Source of the DNA: Cellulosilyticum sp. I15G10I2
GTDB lineage: Bacteria; Bacillota; Clostridia; Lachnospirales; Cellulosilyticaceae
Direction: 5' to 3'
Assembly (NCBI RefSeq): GCF_900095725.1
Contig: NZ_FMMP01000009.1
Coordinates: forward strand, 248,001 to 312,000
DNA length: 64,000 nt
The notes beneath the pieces are model-generated. The model was given only the letters and a program-made list of their open reading frames with translations, was not told the origin of the DNA and did no database searches. Below are positions 8,996 to 17,712 of the stretch, one piece after another. Made by a program: the position numbers and the translations under genes. How positions within the stretch are numbered: position 1 is the first letter of the stretch; each line of letters begins with the position of its first letter.

Positions 8996-9226
8996 AGGGG
9001 AGATTTTAGGGTTCGGAAGTTGCCTCTGGAGAATTTCGTATAGAAAATCTTAGCAGTTTATTCAAATGGTTTTTAGCCGCACTGTATTGATCAACCGACT
9101 AAAGTCGGCAGCGAGTTTGCGGCGTTCATAACCTAAAATGAGAAGTACACTCATTTCAGGTGGAAGAAAGTGCTTAGATTTTTAGAAATGCGCAAGCGAG
9201 TAACTGGAGAATCCTAAAATTCCCCT
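8996..9226. mobile_element. MITE-like element with terminal inverted repeats
   Basis: The 375-base gap between deoC and punA holds a 231-base block with imperfect terminal inverted repeats. The left end (8996-9014) reads AGGGGAGATTTTAGGGTTC; the right end (9209-9226) is its complement with one base missing and one change. Inside are nested palindromes: GCCGCA 9076-9081 with TGCGGC 9118-9123 around CCGACTAAAGTCGG (9095-9108), and a stem CCTAAAATGAG/CTCATTTCAGG. CTGGAGAAT occurs at 9026 and 9204. There is no ORF, and I found no clear target-site duplication. A structured RNA is the alternative. The rest of the gap (8862-8995) shows nothing I can name. Confidence 0.5.
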
Positions 9227-9236
9227 ACGGACCTAA

Positions 9237-10070
9237 TTATGAAATTGCCCCAATCTCAGTAATAGCCTTTGTTATTAACGATTTAAATAACGGCGCCACC
9301 TTATCCGCAGTTTCTTGTACTTCTCCATGTGATAAAGGCTGATCTGTCATCCCGCAGGCCAAGTTTGAAATGCAAGAAATACCGCAAATTTTCATCCCCA
9401 TATGATTAGCTGCCACAGCTTCACAAGCTGTACTCATCCCAACAGCATCCGCCCCTAGGATTCTGCACATCTTAACCTCTGTCGGGGATTCAAAATTTGG
9501 TCCTGAAAGCTGAAGGTAAGCGCCTTCTTTTAGGGTAATACCTAAAGACTCTGCTGTATTTTTGATGATACTTCTTAGGTCTTTATCATAGATTGTACTC
9601 ATATCCGGAAAGCGGGTGCCCAGTTCATCAATATTACTGCCCATAAGCGGGGATTCTACAAAACTTGCAATTTGATCTGTAATCAGCATAAAATCTCCAG
9701 CCTGAAAATCAAAATTTGTACCACCTGCAGCATTAGTTAGAAATAATATTTCTGCCCCCATCATCTTCATCAATCTTATAGGCAGAACAACATCACTCAT
9801 AGGATACCCTTCGTAATAATGCACTCTTCCCTGCATAATGACTACAGGCACTTCATTTATATACCCAAAGATAAATCTGCCTTTATGCCCCGGCACCGTA
9901 GATACCGGAAAGCCTTCAATGTCATGATAATCCAAGGTCGCTTTAATCTCTATGGACTCTGCATAATCTCCGAGTCCTGACCCTAATACCAGTGCCACTT
10001 TTGGCTTGAAATCAATCTTTTCTTTGTAACAGTCATAACACTTTAATAACTTTTCATAGACTTTATTCAT
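9237..10070 (-). CDS. punA: Purine nucleoside phosphorylase (trimeric type)
   Basis: The 277-residue enzyme cleaves inosine and guanosine and their deoxy forms with phosphate. Motifs of the trimeric PNP/MTAP family are intact: LGSGLGDYAE near the N-terminus, GHKGRFIFG, GRVHYYEGYP, LTNAAGGTNF, FESPTEVKMCRILGAD, VGMSTACEAVAA and ISCISNLACGMTDQPLSH. The SNLACG stretch matches purine-base binding in inosine/guanosine-specific members. It starts with ATG 10070 after AAGGAGG and follows pdp by only 10 bases, so the two phosphorylases are co-expressed. It is the last gene before the MITE-like gap. Confidence 0.93.
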   Translation of the reverse strand: MNKVYEKLLKCYDCYKEKIDFKPKVALVLGSGLGDYAESIEIKATLDYHDIEGFPVSTVPGHKGRFIFGYINEVPVVIMQGRVHYYEGYPMSDVVLPIRLMKMMGAEILFLTNAAGGTNFDFQAGDFMLITDQIASFVESPLMGSNIDELGTRFPDMSTIYDKDLRSIIKNTAESLGITLKEGAYLQLSGPNFESPTEVKMCRILGADAVGMSTACEAVAANHMGMKICGISCISNLACGMTDQPLSHGEVQETADKVAPLFKSLITKAITEIGAIS

Positions 10071-10080
10071 TTTGGCCTCC

Positions 10081-11406
10081 TTATAGATATCTTTCTACTT
10101 TGCCTTTTTCAATTCTTGCAAAAATAAGCGGCTCTTTTTTAGTTTTTTGATCTGTAATCGTAACTGCCTCTATAAATTGAGCCCCAGCCGACTCAAATAG
10201 CTCCTTTTTGCCTGCATATAAAGTTGCAAGGACAGCACCTTCTTCTACATAATCTCCTGTTTTATGCACAAGGATAATCCCTGCTGCATAATCAAGTACA
10301 CTGTCTTTTGTTTCTCTTCCTGCCCCCAGCATCATCGATGCAATACCACAGGCCTCTGTATCCATATATGTGATATAACCTGATTTTGGTGCTTTGACTT
10401 CATAAGATAATGCTGCCTTTTCGAACTTAAGAGGATCTTTTATAACCGAAGCATCTCCTCCTTGCGCTTCTACCATCGCTATCAGATTTTCGAGTGCCTT
10501 GCCGGTTTGAATAGCCTCTTTCGCCATCTCCATGCATGCTGAAAGCTCTCCTTTTCCACCCAGATACAGCATGTTGGCAGCTAAACTTAGACAAACTTCC
10601 GTTAAATCTTCCGGTCCATTGCCTTTTAGGGTTTCTACCGCTTCTATCACTTCTAAGGAATTGCCAATATTATTACCTAGCGGCCGGTCCATATCTGTAA
10701 TAAGCGCCGCTGTTTTTCTGCCTGAATTTTCACCGATTGCCACCATACATTCAGCAAGCTTAATGGATTCTTCAAGGGTTTTCATAAATGCTCCGCTTCC
10801 TGTTTTAACATCCAGCAAGATACAATCACTGCCTGCTGCAAGCTTCTTGCTCATAATAGATACAGCAATAAGCGGAATACTGTCTACTGTAGCCGTTACA
10901 TCACGAAGGGCATACAATTTCTTATCTGCCGGTGTTATATTGCCGGATTGACCGATAACACTCAGTCCCGTTTGATTGACCACATCAAAAAATTCTTCTT
11001 GAGTAAGTGAAGTCTTGATCCCAGGAATAGCTTCCATCTTATCGATCGTACCACCTGTATGTCCTAGCCCTCTGCCCGACATCTTAGCTACTTTTACGCC
11101 GCATGCCGCTGCAATCGGAGCAATAATTAATGTGGTTTTATCTCCTACTCCCCCAGTTGAATGTTTATCAACTTTGATCCCCGCAATCCCAGAAAGATCT
11201 ACCATATCTCCAGAACGAGCAACTGCATCTGTCATAATAGCAGTCTCTTCATCTGTCATCCCTTTAAAGTACACTGCCATTAAAAATGCTGACATTTGAT
11301 AATCTGGAATACTTCCTGTTACATAACCTTCTATAATATATCTAATTTCCTTTTCACTTAACGCCTTACCATTTCTCTTCTTCATGATAAGATCATACAT
11401 TCTCAT
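10081..11406 (-). CDS. pdp: Pyrimidine-nucleoside phosphorylase
   Basis: The 441-residue enzyme cleaves uridine, thymidine and deoxyuridine with phosphate. It has the three expected parts: helical N-domain, central phosphate-binding domain with KMSGRGLGHTGGTIDKMEAI and DKHSTGGVGDK, and a C-terminal PYNP domain (about 345-440). Length is typical of the Firmicutes pyrimidine enzyme. The start is the ATG at 11406, with AAAGGA about 12 bases upstream; a second ATG two codons later is further from that site. It follows the second permease gene by 91 bases and precedes punA by 10, within the nucleoside cluster. Confidence 0.94.
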   Translation of the reverse strand: MRMYDLIMKKRNGKALSEKEIRYIIEGYVTGSIPDYQMSAFLMAVYFKGMTDEETAIMTDAVARSGDMVDLSGIAGIKVDKHSTGGVGDKTTLIIAPIAAACGVKVAKMSGRGLGHTGGTIDKMEAIPGIKTSLTQEEFFDVVNQTGLSVIGQSGNITPADKKLYALRDVTATVDSIPLIAVSIMSKKLAAGSDCILLDVKTGSGAFMKTLEESIKLAECMVAIGENSGRKTAALITDMDRPLGNNIGNSLEVIEAVETLKGNGPEDLTEVCLSLAANMLYLGGKGELSACMEMAKEAIQTGKALENLIAMVEAQGGDASVIKDPLKFEKAALSYEVKAPKSGYITYMDTEACGIASMMLGAGRETKDSVLDYAAGIILVHKTGDYVEEGAVLATLYAGKKELFESAGAQFIEAVTITDQKTKKEPLIFARIEKGKVERYL

Positions 11407-11497
11407 TATAATTGCACGTCCTTTCTTCTTAAGCCCAGCAACCTATCCAAAAACTAGTTCTAATGTAGGTTTTTCAACCCCTCTTGGTGTGAAACTT

Positions 11498-12451
11498 CTA
11501 CCTACTCCCTTTATCGTATGGAATACCTTCTGCCTTTGGAGCCTGTGAGTTTTTAGATACACACGCTAGTACCACAAGGGTCGCCACATAGGGAATCATC
11601 TTATAGACTTCATTAGGAATAGGTAGATCCTTTAAAACTGGAATACCTGAATAAGTACTCGCTAATGTTTTCATAATGCCGAAGAAAAACGCTGCGCGAA
11701 TAATTCCCTTTGTACGCCACTGCCCAAAAATCAAAACGGCAAGGGCCAAAAATCCATATCCAGCAACACTGCCGTTAAAGTTTGTTGAAGTAGGAATAAC
11801 AAAGACCAATCCGCCAATACCGGCTAGTGCTCCTGAAATAATAACACCGGCATATCTGATTTTATAAACATTAATCCCTACTGAGTCTGCTGCTTGAGGA
11901 TGCTCCCCACATGCACGGAGTCTTAGTCCAAACTTAGTACGGCTAATAACAATCGCCGAAATAATGAAGATGATAATACCCAAATAAGTTGTAATATAGC
12001 AGTTTTGAAAAAACATCGGCCCAATAACAGGAATGTCGCCTAATATGGGTACTTTGTTAATATGAAAAGTATCTACAAACTGAACCTGCTGAACCCCCTG
12101 CACCATCCTTGCTGCAAAAACAGCAAAAGCCGGTGCAAACATATTTAAAGCTGTGCCGCTAATAGTCTGGTCTGCTTTTAAGTTAATAGATGCAAATGCA
12201 TGCAAGAGTGCAAAAACACCACCGCTTACAGCAGCAATAGTAACTGCAAGTATCAATAATCCCTGTCCACTCAAACTGTCTTGAAAAACATTGATAAAGA
12301 AGATACTTATAAAAGCCCCCATGACCATAATGCCTTCTAAAGCAATGTTAATAACACCACTTCGTTCAGCAAACATCCCTCCTAGAGCAACAATCAAAAG
12401 AGGAATGGCAAAAAACATAGTTTGCTGAATAATAAAATAGAATATGTTCAT
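11498..12451 (-). CDS. Nucleoside ABC transporter permease (NupQ-like)
   Basis: This 317-residue integral membrane permease of the BPD_transp_2 (LIV-M type) family has about eight to ten helices. Its N-terminal region GVINIALEGIMVMGAF and the cytoplasmic coupling segment FGLRLRACGEHPQAADSVGI, which docks on the ATPase, are typical of the second permease of BMP-linked nucleoside importers. It overlaps the preceding permease gene by four bases (ATGA), so the two are translationally coupled and should form a heterodimer. AAGGAGGAG precedes ATG 12451. Confidence 0.9.
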   Translation of the reverse strand: MNIFYFIIQQTMFFAIPLLIVALGGMFAERSGVINIALEGIMVMGAFISIFFINVFQDSLSGQGLLILAVTIAAVSGGVFALLHAFASINLKADQTISGTALNMFAPAFAVFAARMVQGVQQVQFVDTFHINKVPILGDIPVIGPMFFQNCYITTYLGIIIFIISAIVISRTKFGLRLRACGEHPQAADSVGINVYKIRYAGVIISGALAGIGGLVFVIPTSTNFNGSVAGYGFLALAVLIFGQWRTKGIIRAAFFFGIMKTLASTYSGIPVLKDLPIPNEVYKMIPYVATLVVLACVSKNSQAPKAEGIPYDKGSR

Positions 12452-13542
12452 AATGACTTCTCCTCCTTATTCTTTTTGATCAAGGTATGAATAACATTTT
12501 TAAAGAGTAGTGCAAATGCGCCAAAATAAATGATCACTGAAATAATAATATCTATAACCTCAAGTACAAAATCATACAGCTGAAGGTTATACCCCCCTAC
12601 TGTTATATGGGCAATAAAGAGTCCCGAAAATAAAATACCGATTGGATGTGACAAACCAAGTAAAGCTACTGAGATACCATTAAATCCTTCTGATGCAATA
12701 ACATCCAATACTTGAAGGTATTTTCCGGATCCTGCAAGATAAAGCAGAGCTCCGCCGATACCTGCGAGTGCTCCTGCAATACTCATCGCGAGCACGATAT
12801 TACGTTTTGCGTTAATCCCTGCATATTTACTGGCGTGCGGATTCTGTCCACAGGCTTTTAGTTCATAACCAAAAGTTGTTTTTTCTATTAATATGTAAAT
12901 AATGATGACAAAAAGAATCGCTATAAAAATACCTATATTCATATTGGACCCCAGTATTTTATCAAGACCCGCTTTAGGTAAATGAGCACTTTTAAGAACA
13001 GGCATTGATTGGTTCTTAACCTGATCATAAACATTTTTAACGACCATCATATTGACAAGATACATACCAATATAGTTCATCATAATGGATGCAATAACCT
13101 CATTCACATTTAAGAAAGCTTTTAAAATTCCCGGGATCAGCCCCCATAATGCGCCACAAAGTGCTGCAGCCAAAAGTGCAATAATCCAGTGAATTTCTCC
13201 TGGAAGCCCTGCCCACTTTACGCCTACAAAAATAGCAGCAAAAGCCCCCATTGTAAACTGTCCTGAGGCACCAATATTAAAGAGTCCTGTCTTAAATGCA
13301 AAACCTACTGATAACCCTGTCATGATGATCGGTGTGGCTACATAAAACATTTGCCCTATGCCAGAAGCACCATCCGCAAAGCCGCCTTTTAATATCATTA
13401 AAAATCCTGGGAATGCCTGCGATGGATTACTGGATAATAATATTAAAAGTCCAAGCAGTAAGCCTGCAATAATCGCGAGTACAGAAGATGAAAAATTGAT
13501 CAGCATTTTGTTTTCTGTTTTGTTTTTTTTCTTAGCCCGCAC
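12448..13542 (-). CDS. Nucleoside ABC transporter permease (NupP-like)
   Basis: The 364-residue permease belongs to the same family as its neighbour and has about ten helices. It carries GLFNIGASGQFTMGAFAA and the coupling segment FGYELKACGQNPHASKYAGI. I start it at the GTG at 13542: AGAGG lies eight bases upstream, and this gives an 11-base overlap with the ATPase gene. The longer frame from 13587 would run 56 bases into that gene with no better site. It is followed directly by the second permease. Together with the ATPase and the BMP lipoprotein they complete an ATP-driven nucleoside importer. Confidence 0.9.
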   Translation of the reverse strand: MRAKKKNKTENKMLINFSSSVLAIIAGLLLGLLILLSSNPSQAFPGFLMILKGGFADGASGIGQMFYVATPIIMTGLSVGFAFKTGLFNIGASGQFTMGAFAAIFVGVKWAGLPGEIHWIIALLAAALCGALWGLIPGILKAFLNVNEVIASIMMNYIGMYLVNMMVVKNVYDQVKNQSMPVLKSAHLPKAGLDKILGSNMNIGIFIAILFVIIIYILIEKTTFGYELKACGQNPHASKYAGINAKRNIVLAMSIAGALAGIGGALLYLAGSGKYLQVLDVIASEGFNGISVALLGLSHPIGILFSGLFIAHITVGGYNLQLYDFVLEVIDIIISVIIYFGAFALLFKNVIHTLIKKNKEEKSL

Positions 13543-15064
13543 TACTAACACCTCTTTTCGTTCCTGCCATATAAAGACCGAGCTCATTTACTGTCACTTC
13601 ATCAGGTTTTACATCTGCAACGATTTCACCTTCATACATTACCAGAATACGGTCACTGAGTGTCATAACTTCATCTAGTTCAAATGACACTAATAGTACT
13701 GCCTTTTCATTGTCTCTTTGTTTAACAAGCTGCTGATGTATATATTCGATTGCGCCAACATCTAATCCGCGCACGGGCTGAACAGCTATAACAATATCCG
13801 GATCCCGGTCAAGTTCTCTGGCAATAATTGCCTTTTGCTGATTACCTCCAGACATCCCTCTCGTTAGTGAGTTTTCGCCCTGCCCTGAACGAATATCAAA
13901 CTTCTCAATAAGATATCTTGCATAGTCACTAATCGCTCCAAATTTTAAAAACCCATTTTTTTGGAACTTAGGTTTAAAATAGGATTGAAGGACAAGGTTT
14001 TCTTCCAAAGAATAATCTAACACCAATCCGTGTTTATGCCTGTCTTCTGGAATATGCGCCATCCCATCTAGGCACCTTTGGCGAATAGATTCCTTTGTAA
14101 TGTCCTTTTCTTTTAGTATCACCGTACCTTCATCTATTGGCATGAGCCCAGTGATGCCATATACCAGTTCAGACTGACCATTCCCATCAATCCCTGCAAT
14201 ACAGACGATTTCTCCTTTTCGCACCTTAAAAGATACGTTTTCTACAACATTTTTATCAGTATGCTTTGATCTTATCGTCATATTTTGGACTTCTAAAACC
14301 GAATCCCCTTGTTCTACTTTTTTCTTATCTACAGAAAGATTTACCTTTCTGCCAACCATCATCTCTGACATTTCTTCTTTTGAAGTATCACAAACATTAA
14401 CCGTGCCTATATATTTCCCTTTACGCAGCACACTGCACCTGTCTGCTGCTGCTTTGATTTCATTGAGCTTATGGGTAATAAAAATAATCGATTTGCCTTC
14501 TGCTACCAATTGCTTCATAACCTTTAACAGTTCCTCAATTTCCTGTGGAGTCAGTACAGCAGTAGGTTCATCAAAAATTAAGATTTCATTATCACAATAT
14601 AACATTTTTAAGATCTCAACTCTTTGCTGCATACCCACCGTTATATCTGATATATAAGCATCTGGATCAATTTTAAATTTGTACCGCTCGCTTAGCGTAA
14701 TGATTTTTTTTCTAGCCTCATCCATTTTAAGAAAACCTTTTTGGGTGACTTCTCTTCCAAGAACAATGCTTTCTAGTACCGTAAAATTATGTACCAGCTT
14801 AAAATGCTGATGCACCATGCCAATACCTAAATTATTCGCATCGTTTGGGTTATTAATTTTCACTGCGTTGCCTCGTATTTTAATCTCACCTTTTTCTGCT
14901 TGATAAAGACCAAAAAGCACACTCATCAGCGTAGATTTCCCTGCGCCGTTTTCTCCGAGAAGCGCATGGATCTCGCCTTTTTTCACCTGCAATGTAATAT
15001 CATCATTTGCTTTAAAGTTACCAAATTCTTTAGTAATATGATTCATCTCTATTACATGCTCCAC
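13532..15064 (-). CDS. Nucleoside ABC transporter ATPase (NupO-like, two ABC domains)
   Basis: The 510-residue protein holds two ABC domains in tandem, as in sugar and BMP-type nucleoside importers. The first (about 5-230) has Walker A GENGAGKST, signature-like TVGMQQRVEIL and Walker B ILIFDEPTAVL. The second (about 255-500) has a degenerate Walker A GIDGNGQSE, a good signature RGMSGGNQQKA, and IVIAVQPVRGLD in place of a normal Walker B. The loss in the second site is typical for this family. The GTG at 15064 follows GGAGGG by six bases; an ATG six codons in is the alternative. It powers the permeases encoded just downstream. Confidence 0.92.
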   Translation of the reverse strand: MEHVIEMNHITKEFGNFKANDDITLQVKKGEIHALLGENGAGKSTLMSVLFGLYQAEKGEIKIRGNAVKINNPNDANNLGIGMVHQHFKLVHNFTVLESIVLGREVTQKGFLKMDEARKKIITLSERYKFKIDPDAYISDITVGMQQRVEILKMLYCDNEILIFDEPTAVLTPQEIEELLKVMKQLVAEGKSIIFITHKLNEIKAAADRCSVLRKGKYIGTVNVCDTSKEEMSEMMVGRKVNLSVDKKKVEQGDSVLEVQNMTIRSKHTDKNVVENVSFKVRKGEIVCIAGIDGNGQSELVYGITGLMPIDEGTVILKEKDITKESIRQRCLDGMAHIPEDRHKHGLVLDYSLEENLVLQSYFKPKFQKNGFLKFGAISDYARYLIEKFDIRSGQGENSLTRGMSGGNQQKAIIARELDRDPDIVIAVQPVRGLDVGAIEYIHQQLVKQRDNEKAVLLVSFELDEVMTLSDRILVMYEGEIVADVKPDEVTVNELGLYMAGTKRGVSSAG

Positions 15065-15088
15065 CCTAATCCCTCCTTATCTTAGTAT

Positions 15089-15511
15089 TTATTTCAAGTC
15101 CTCTTTTGTAAAACTAAGCGGCAGCAGTTCCTCTAGTAGAAATACTTTATAGTCTGTTTCGCTTTTTCCTAAAATAATACGAAAAGTTTTTGGATCGCAA
15201 AACTCTGCCATTACCTGTCTGCAAACACCACACGGTGCGCAAAAGTCTCCCTCACCTTTTTGGGTTTCAGCTGGACCTCCAACAATTGCAATAGCTTCAA
15301 AATCCATCTGCCCATCCGAAACAGCTTTAAAAAAAGCAGTTCTCTCTGCACAATTTGTAGGGCTATAGGCTGCATTTTCAATATTGCAGCCTAAATAAAT
15401 CTCACCATTTTTTCCAAGAAGTGCTGCGCCTACTTTAAACTTGGAATAGGGCGAATAGGATCTTTCCCGTGCTTCAAAAGCTTTTTCAATCAGTACCTTA
15501 TCTTCTATCAT
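15089..15511 (-). CDS. cdd: Cytidine deaminase
   Basis: The 140-residue zinc enzyme converts cytidine and deoxycytidine to uridine forms, which the pyrimidine-nucleoside phosphorylase of the same operon then cleaves. Zinc ligands and the catalytic Glu are visible in NCAERTAFF and CAPCGVCRQVMAEF. The N-terminal SPYSKFKVGAALL is the usual substrate-binding start. Length fits the small tetrameric form. It lies 13 bases after deoB and 24 bases before the transporter ATPase gene. AGGGG precedes the ATG at 15511. Confidence 0.95.
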   Translation of the reverse strand: MIEDKVLIEKAFEARERSYSPYSKFKVGAALLGKNGEIYLGCNIENAAYSPTNCAERTAFFKAVSDGQMDFEAIAIVGGPAETQKGEGDFCAPCGVCRQVMAEFCDPKTFRIILGKSETDYKVFLLEELLPLSFTKEDLK

Positions 15512-15524
15512 GTTTATTTCCCCT

Positions 15525-16697
15525 TTACTTTAAGATTTCACTTAAAAAACTGCTTCCGTCGATATCCACTTGGACATCAAACACTTCCAAAATAGTCGCT
15601 CCAATATCAGCGAAAGTTTCCCTTGTTCCAATAGATATATTTTCTTTGATACACTTACCATAAGCGAGCATTGGCGTATATTCTCTGGTGTGGTCTGTAC
15701 CTTGAAATCCTGGATCACATCCATGGTCTGCTGTAATGATTAAAATATCATCTGCATTCATCTTTTCCATAAAAACGCCTAGCTGCTCATCAAACACGGT
15801 GGCGGCTTTTGCATACCCCTCAATGTCATTGCGATGTCCATAAAGCATGTCAAAATCTACAAGATTGACAAAGCATAACCCATTAAAATCCTTTTCCATT
15901 ACTTCCAGCGTTTTTTCCATACCATCTACATTACTTACAATAGCCTGCGTTTGCTGTATGCCTTTTCCTGCAAAGATATCATAGATCTTCCCAATTCCAA
16001 TGGTATCAAAACCTTTTTTAGTTAGTGCATCAAGCATCGTTACTTTAGGCGGGATTAAAGAAAAATCATGACGATGGGCAGTTCTTTTAAACTCTGGATA
16101 GGTTCCAATAAAAGGCCTTGCTATAACTCTTCCCACCCCATGTTCACCTTGCAGTATTTCTCTAGCTATTTTACAATAATCATATAGCTCTTCAAGCGGA
16201 ACTACCTCTTCATGCGCCGCTATCTGAAAAACACTATCTGCAGATGTATAGACAATCAAATCCCCTGTCTCTACATGCTGCTGTCCATAGTCATTAATAA
16301 CTTCTGTGCCTGAATAAGGTTTATTGCAAATAACATTCCTTCCTGTTTTGTTTCTAAATTTTTCTAATACCTCTTCTGGAAATCCATCTGGGTAAGTCGG
16401 CAGCGCTTTTTCAGATACTACGCCTGCTATTTCCCAATGTCCTATTGTCGTATCCTTACCCATAGATTTTTCCGCCATTCTTCCGTAAGAACCGATGGTA
16501 TACCCCTCAGCTTCCGAAGCGCTTACCCCGTCAATATTAAAGAGTCCCATTTTTTTCATATTTGGGGTGTTGTATGCTTCCTGCTTTACAATTGAAGCCA
16601 GCGTATTGCTCCCTTCATCCTTAAATAAAGCAGCATCCGGTAATGCCCCTATTCCAAAGCTGTCTAATACAATTAAAAAAACTCTCTTTGCCTTCAT
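15525..16697 (-). CDS. deoB: Phosphopentomutase
   Basis: The 390-residue enzyme interconverts ribose 1-phosphate or deoxyribose 1-phosphate and the 5-phosphates, linking nucleoside phosphorolysis to central metabolism and to DeoC. It belongs to the alkaline phosphatase superfamily: FLIVLDSFGIGALPDA near the N-terminus carries the metal-binding Asp, GRMAEKSMGKDTTIGHWE the phosphorylated Thr, and ITADHGCDPGFQGTDHTRE the metal ligands. I start at ATG 16697, which has a GGGAG site; the extra 31 N-terminal codons of the longer frame look non-coding. It is the first gene of the nucleoside cluster. In the 347 bases upstream I see a TATAAT but no convincing -35, so the promoter is unresolved. Confidence 0.94.
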   Translation of the reverse strand: MKAKRVFLIVLDSFGIGALPDAALFKDEGSNTLASIVKQEAYNTPNMKKMGLFNIDGVSASEAEGYTIGSYGRMAEKSMGKDTTIGHWEIAGVVSEKALPTYPDGFPEEVLEKFRNKTGRNVICNKPYSGTEVINDYGQQHVETGDLIVYTSADSVFQIAAHEEVVPLEELYDYCKIAREILQGEHGVGRVIARPFIGTYPEFKRTAHRHDFSLIPPKVTMLDALTKKGFDTIGIGKIYDIFAGKGIQQTQAIVSNVDGMEKTLEVMEKDFNGLCFVNLVDFDMLYGHRNDIEGYAKAATVFDEQLGVFMEKMNADDILIITADHGCDPGFQGTDHTREYTPMLAYGKCIKENISIGTRETFADIGATILEVFDVQVDIDGSSFLSEILK

Positions 16698-16954
16698 ATT
16701 CTCCCTCTTCTCTTTGTTGCAAAATACCAACGTTTTTTTGCAAAGCTTCATAAAATACGCTCTATAAAATATTTTTAAATTCAGATTCACATTTAGTAAA
16801 AATTGATTAATCTTTCCCTTTGTATGTGTAAATTATATGTACTTTGCCGAATCAAAAAAAGGTCATCTGTCCTTCTTTTGCAATAAGAAATTATTTCTTT
16901 TAACACCTCTAAACTATTCAAGATTTTTTTAGCTATAATAGACAACAAATAAAA

Positions 16955-16999
16955 AACACAAAAAAAGATGAGATAACTGATTTATTCAGCTATCTCATC
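16955..16999 (-). terminator. Strong terminator of the Gmad2 lipoprotein gene
   Basis: A 14-base stem (16967-16980 with 16986-16999, one wobble pair) has a five-base loop and is followed on the minus strand by TTTTTTTGTGTTTTTT. It lies 46 bases after the lipoprotein stop and insulates the nucleoside cluster from upstream transcription. Confidence 0.9.
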
Positions 17000-17044
17000 T
17001 CATAAATAATTGTAGAAGCTTTTTCTTTTCACTACAGCCAATAC

Positions 17045-17512
17045 TTACTTTGTTACTGTGACAGGGATTTGAAGCTGATTTATTCTAGAACCATCTTGGG
17101 CACTTTCTTCGAAGAGGATCACTGTCCCAGAATAATTAGCTACCTCATCAAATTTAATGATAATCTCAAATTCTCCCCATTCCGGAGCTGCTGCCGAAGC
17201 TGTTGCAAAACCTTCATCTAATATATAGTGTCCATCTTCAAATTCATAGCGTATAGTCCCTTCATACACCCGTGCCAGACCTCTTACAACAATACGATCT
17301 TGCACCTCGGCATTTGGAGTCGGTTCATAAATTTTAAAAGCTTCATTTTCCAGTACAATTTGACGTGCTTCATCTGTCCTCACAGGCTCTTGTTGTTCTT
17401 CCTTTTCAATTTGTTCCTCTTTAGGGCTAATGATTTGCTCCTTGCCGCAAGAAGATAAGGTCATTAAACTAGCTCCTATAATCATCATAAGTGCCAATAC
17501 TTTTTTCTTCAT
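17045..17512 (-). CDS. Gmad2-domain lipoprotein
   Basis: The 155-residue protein has a lipoprotein signal with lipobox LSSC (lipid Cys22), a Glu/Gln-rich linker (about 24-45) and a C-terminal Ig-like domain (about 50-153). The domain reads like Gmad2 (bacterial spore germination Ig domain): FKIYEPTPNAEVQDRIVVRG, YEFEDGHYILDEGF, WGEFEIIIKFDE and FEESAQDGSRINQ. Such lipoproteins sit on the outer face of the membrane and occur in GerM-like and peptidoglycan-linked proteins. The exact role here is not known. It is monocistronic, with a strong terminator downstream. Confidence 0.8.
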   Translation of the reverse strand: MKKKVLALMMIIGASLMTLSSCGKEQIISPKEEQIEKEEQQEPVRTDEARQIVLENEAFKIYEPTPNAEVQDRIVVRGLARVYEGTIRYEFEDGHYILDEGFATASAAAPEWGEFEIIIKFDEVANYSGTVILFEESAQDGSRINQLQIPVTVTK

Positions 17513-17632
17513 CTGTATAACCTCCTTTGTTACATACCTTATCTTATTTTTTCCTTTTTATTCTTATTTCATTCTTTTTTATCAAACCTCGTTAAATAGA
17601 GGTTCTTATATTTAAACCTCTTAAGCTTTTAA

Positions 17633-17686
17633 AACTTAAAAAGCTATAGCCTAAATACTTTGTTCAAGTATCTTGCTATAGCTTTT
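17633..17686 (-). terminator. Terminator of the lectin gene
   Basis: Outer arms AAAGCTATAGC (17640-17650) and GCTATAGCTTT (17675-17685) plus an inner stem (AATACTT with AAGTATC) form a long hairpin. On the minus strand it is followed by a T-rich run. It lies 27 bases after the stop codon of the lectin-repeat gene. Confidence 0.8.
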
Positions 17687-17712
17687 AGTTTATTTCTTAT
17701 AGCCCTTTTTAG

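Noticed and set aside
10532-10951. 139-codon plus-strand frame inside pdp
   Set aside because: Antisense to a conserved enzyme and with no family features; a codon-usage shadow.
16800-16860. Promoter for the nucleoside cluster
   Set aside because: A TATAAT is present on the minus strand, but no -35 lies at proper spacing, so it is not listed as a feature.
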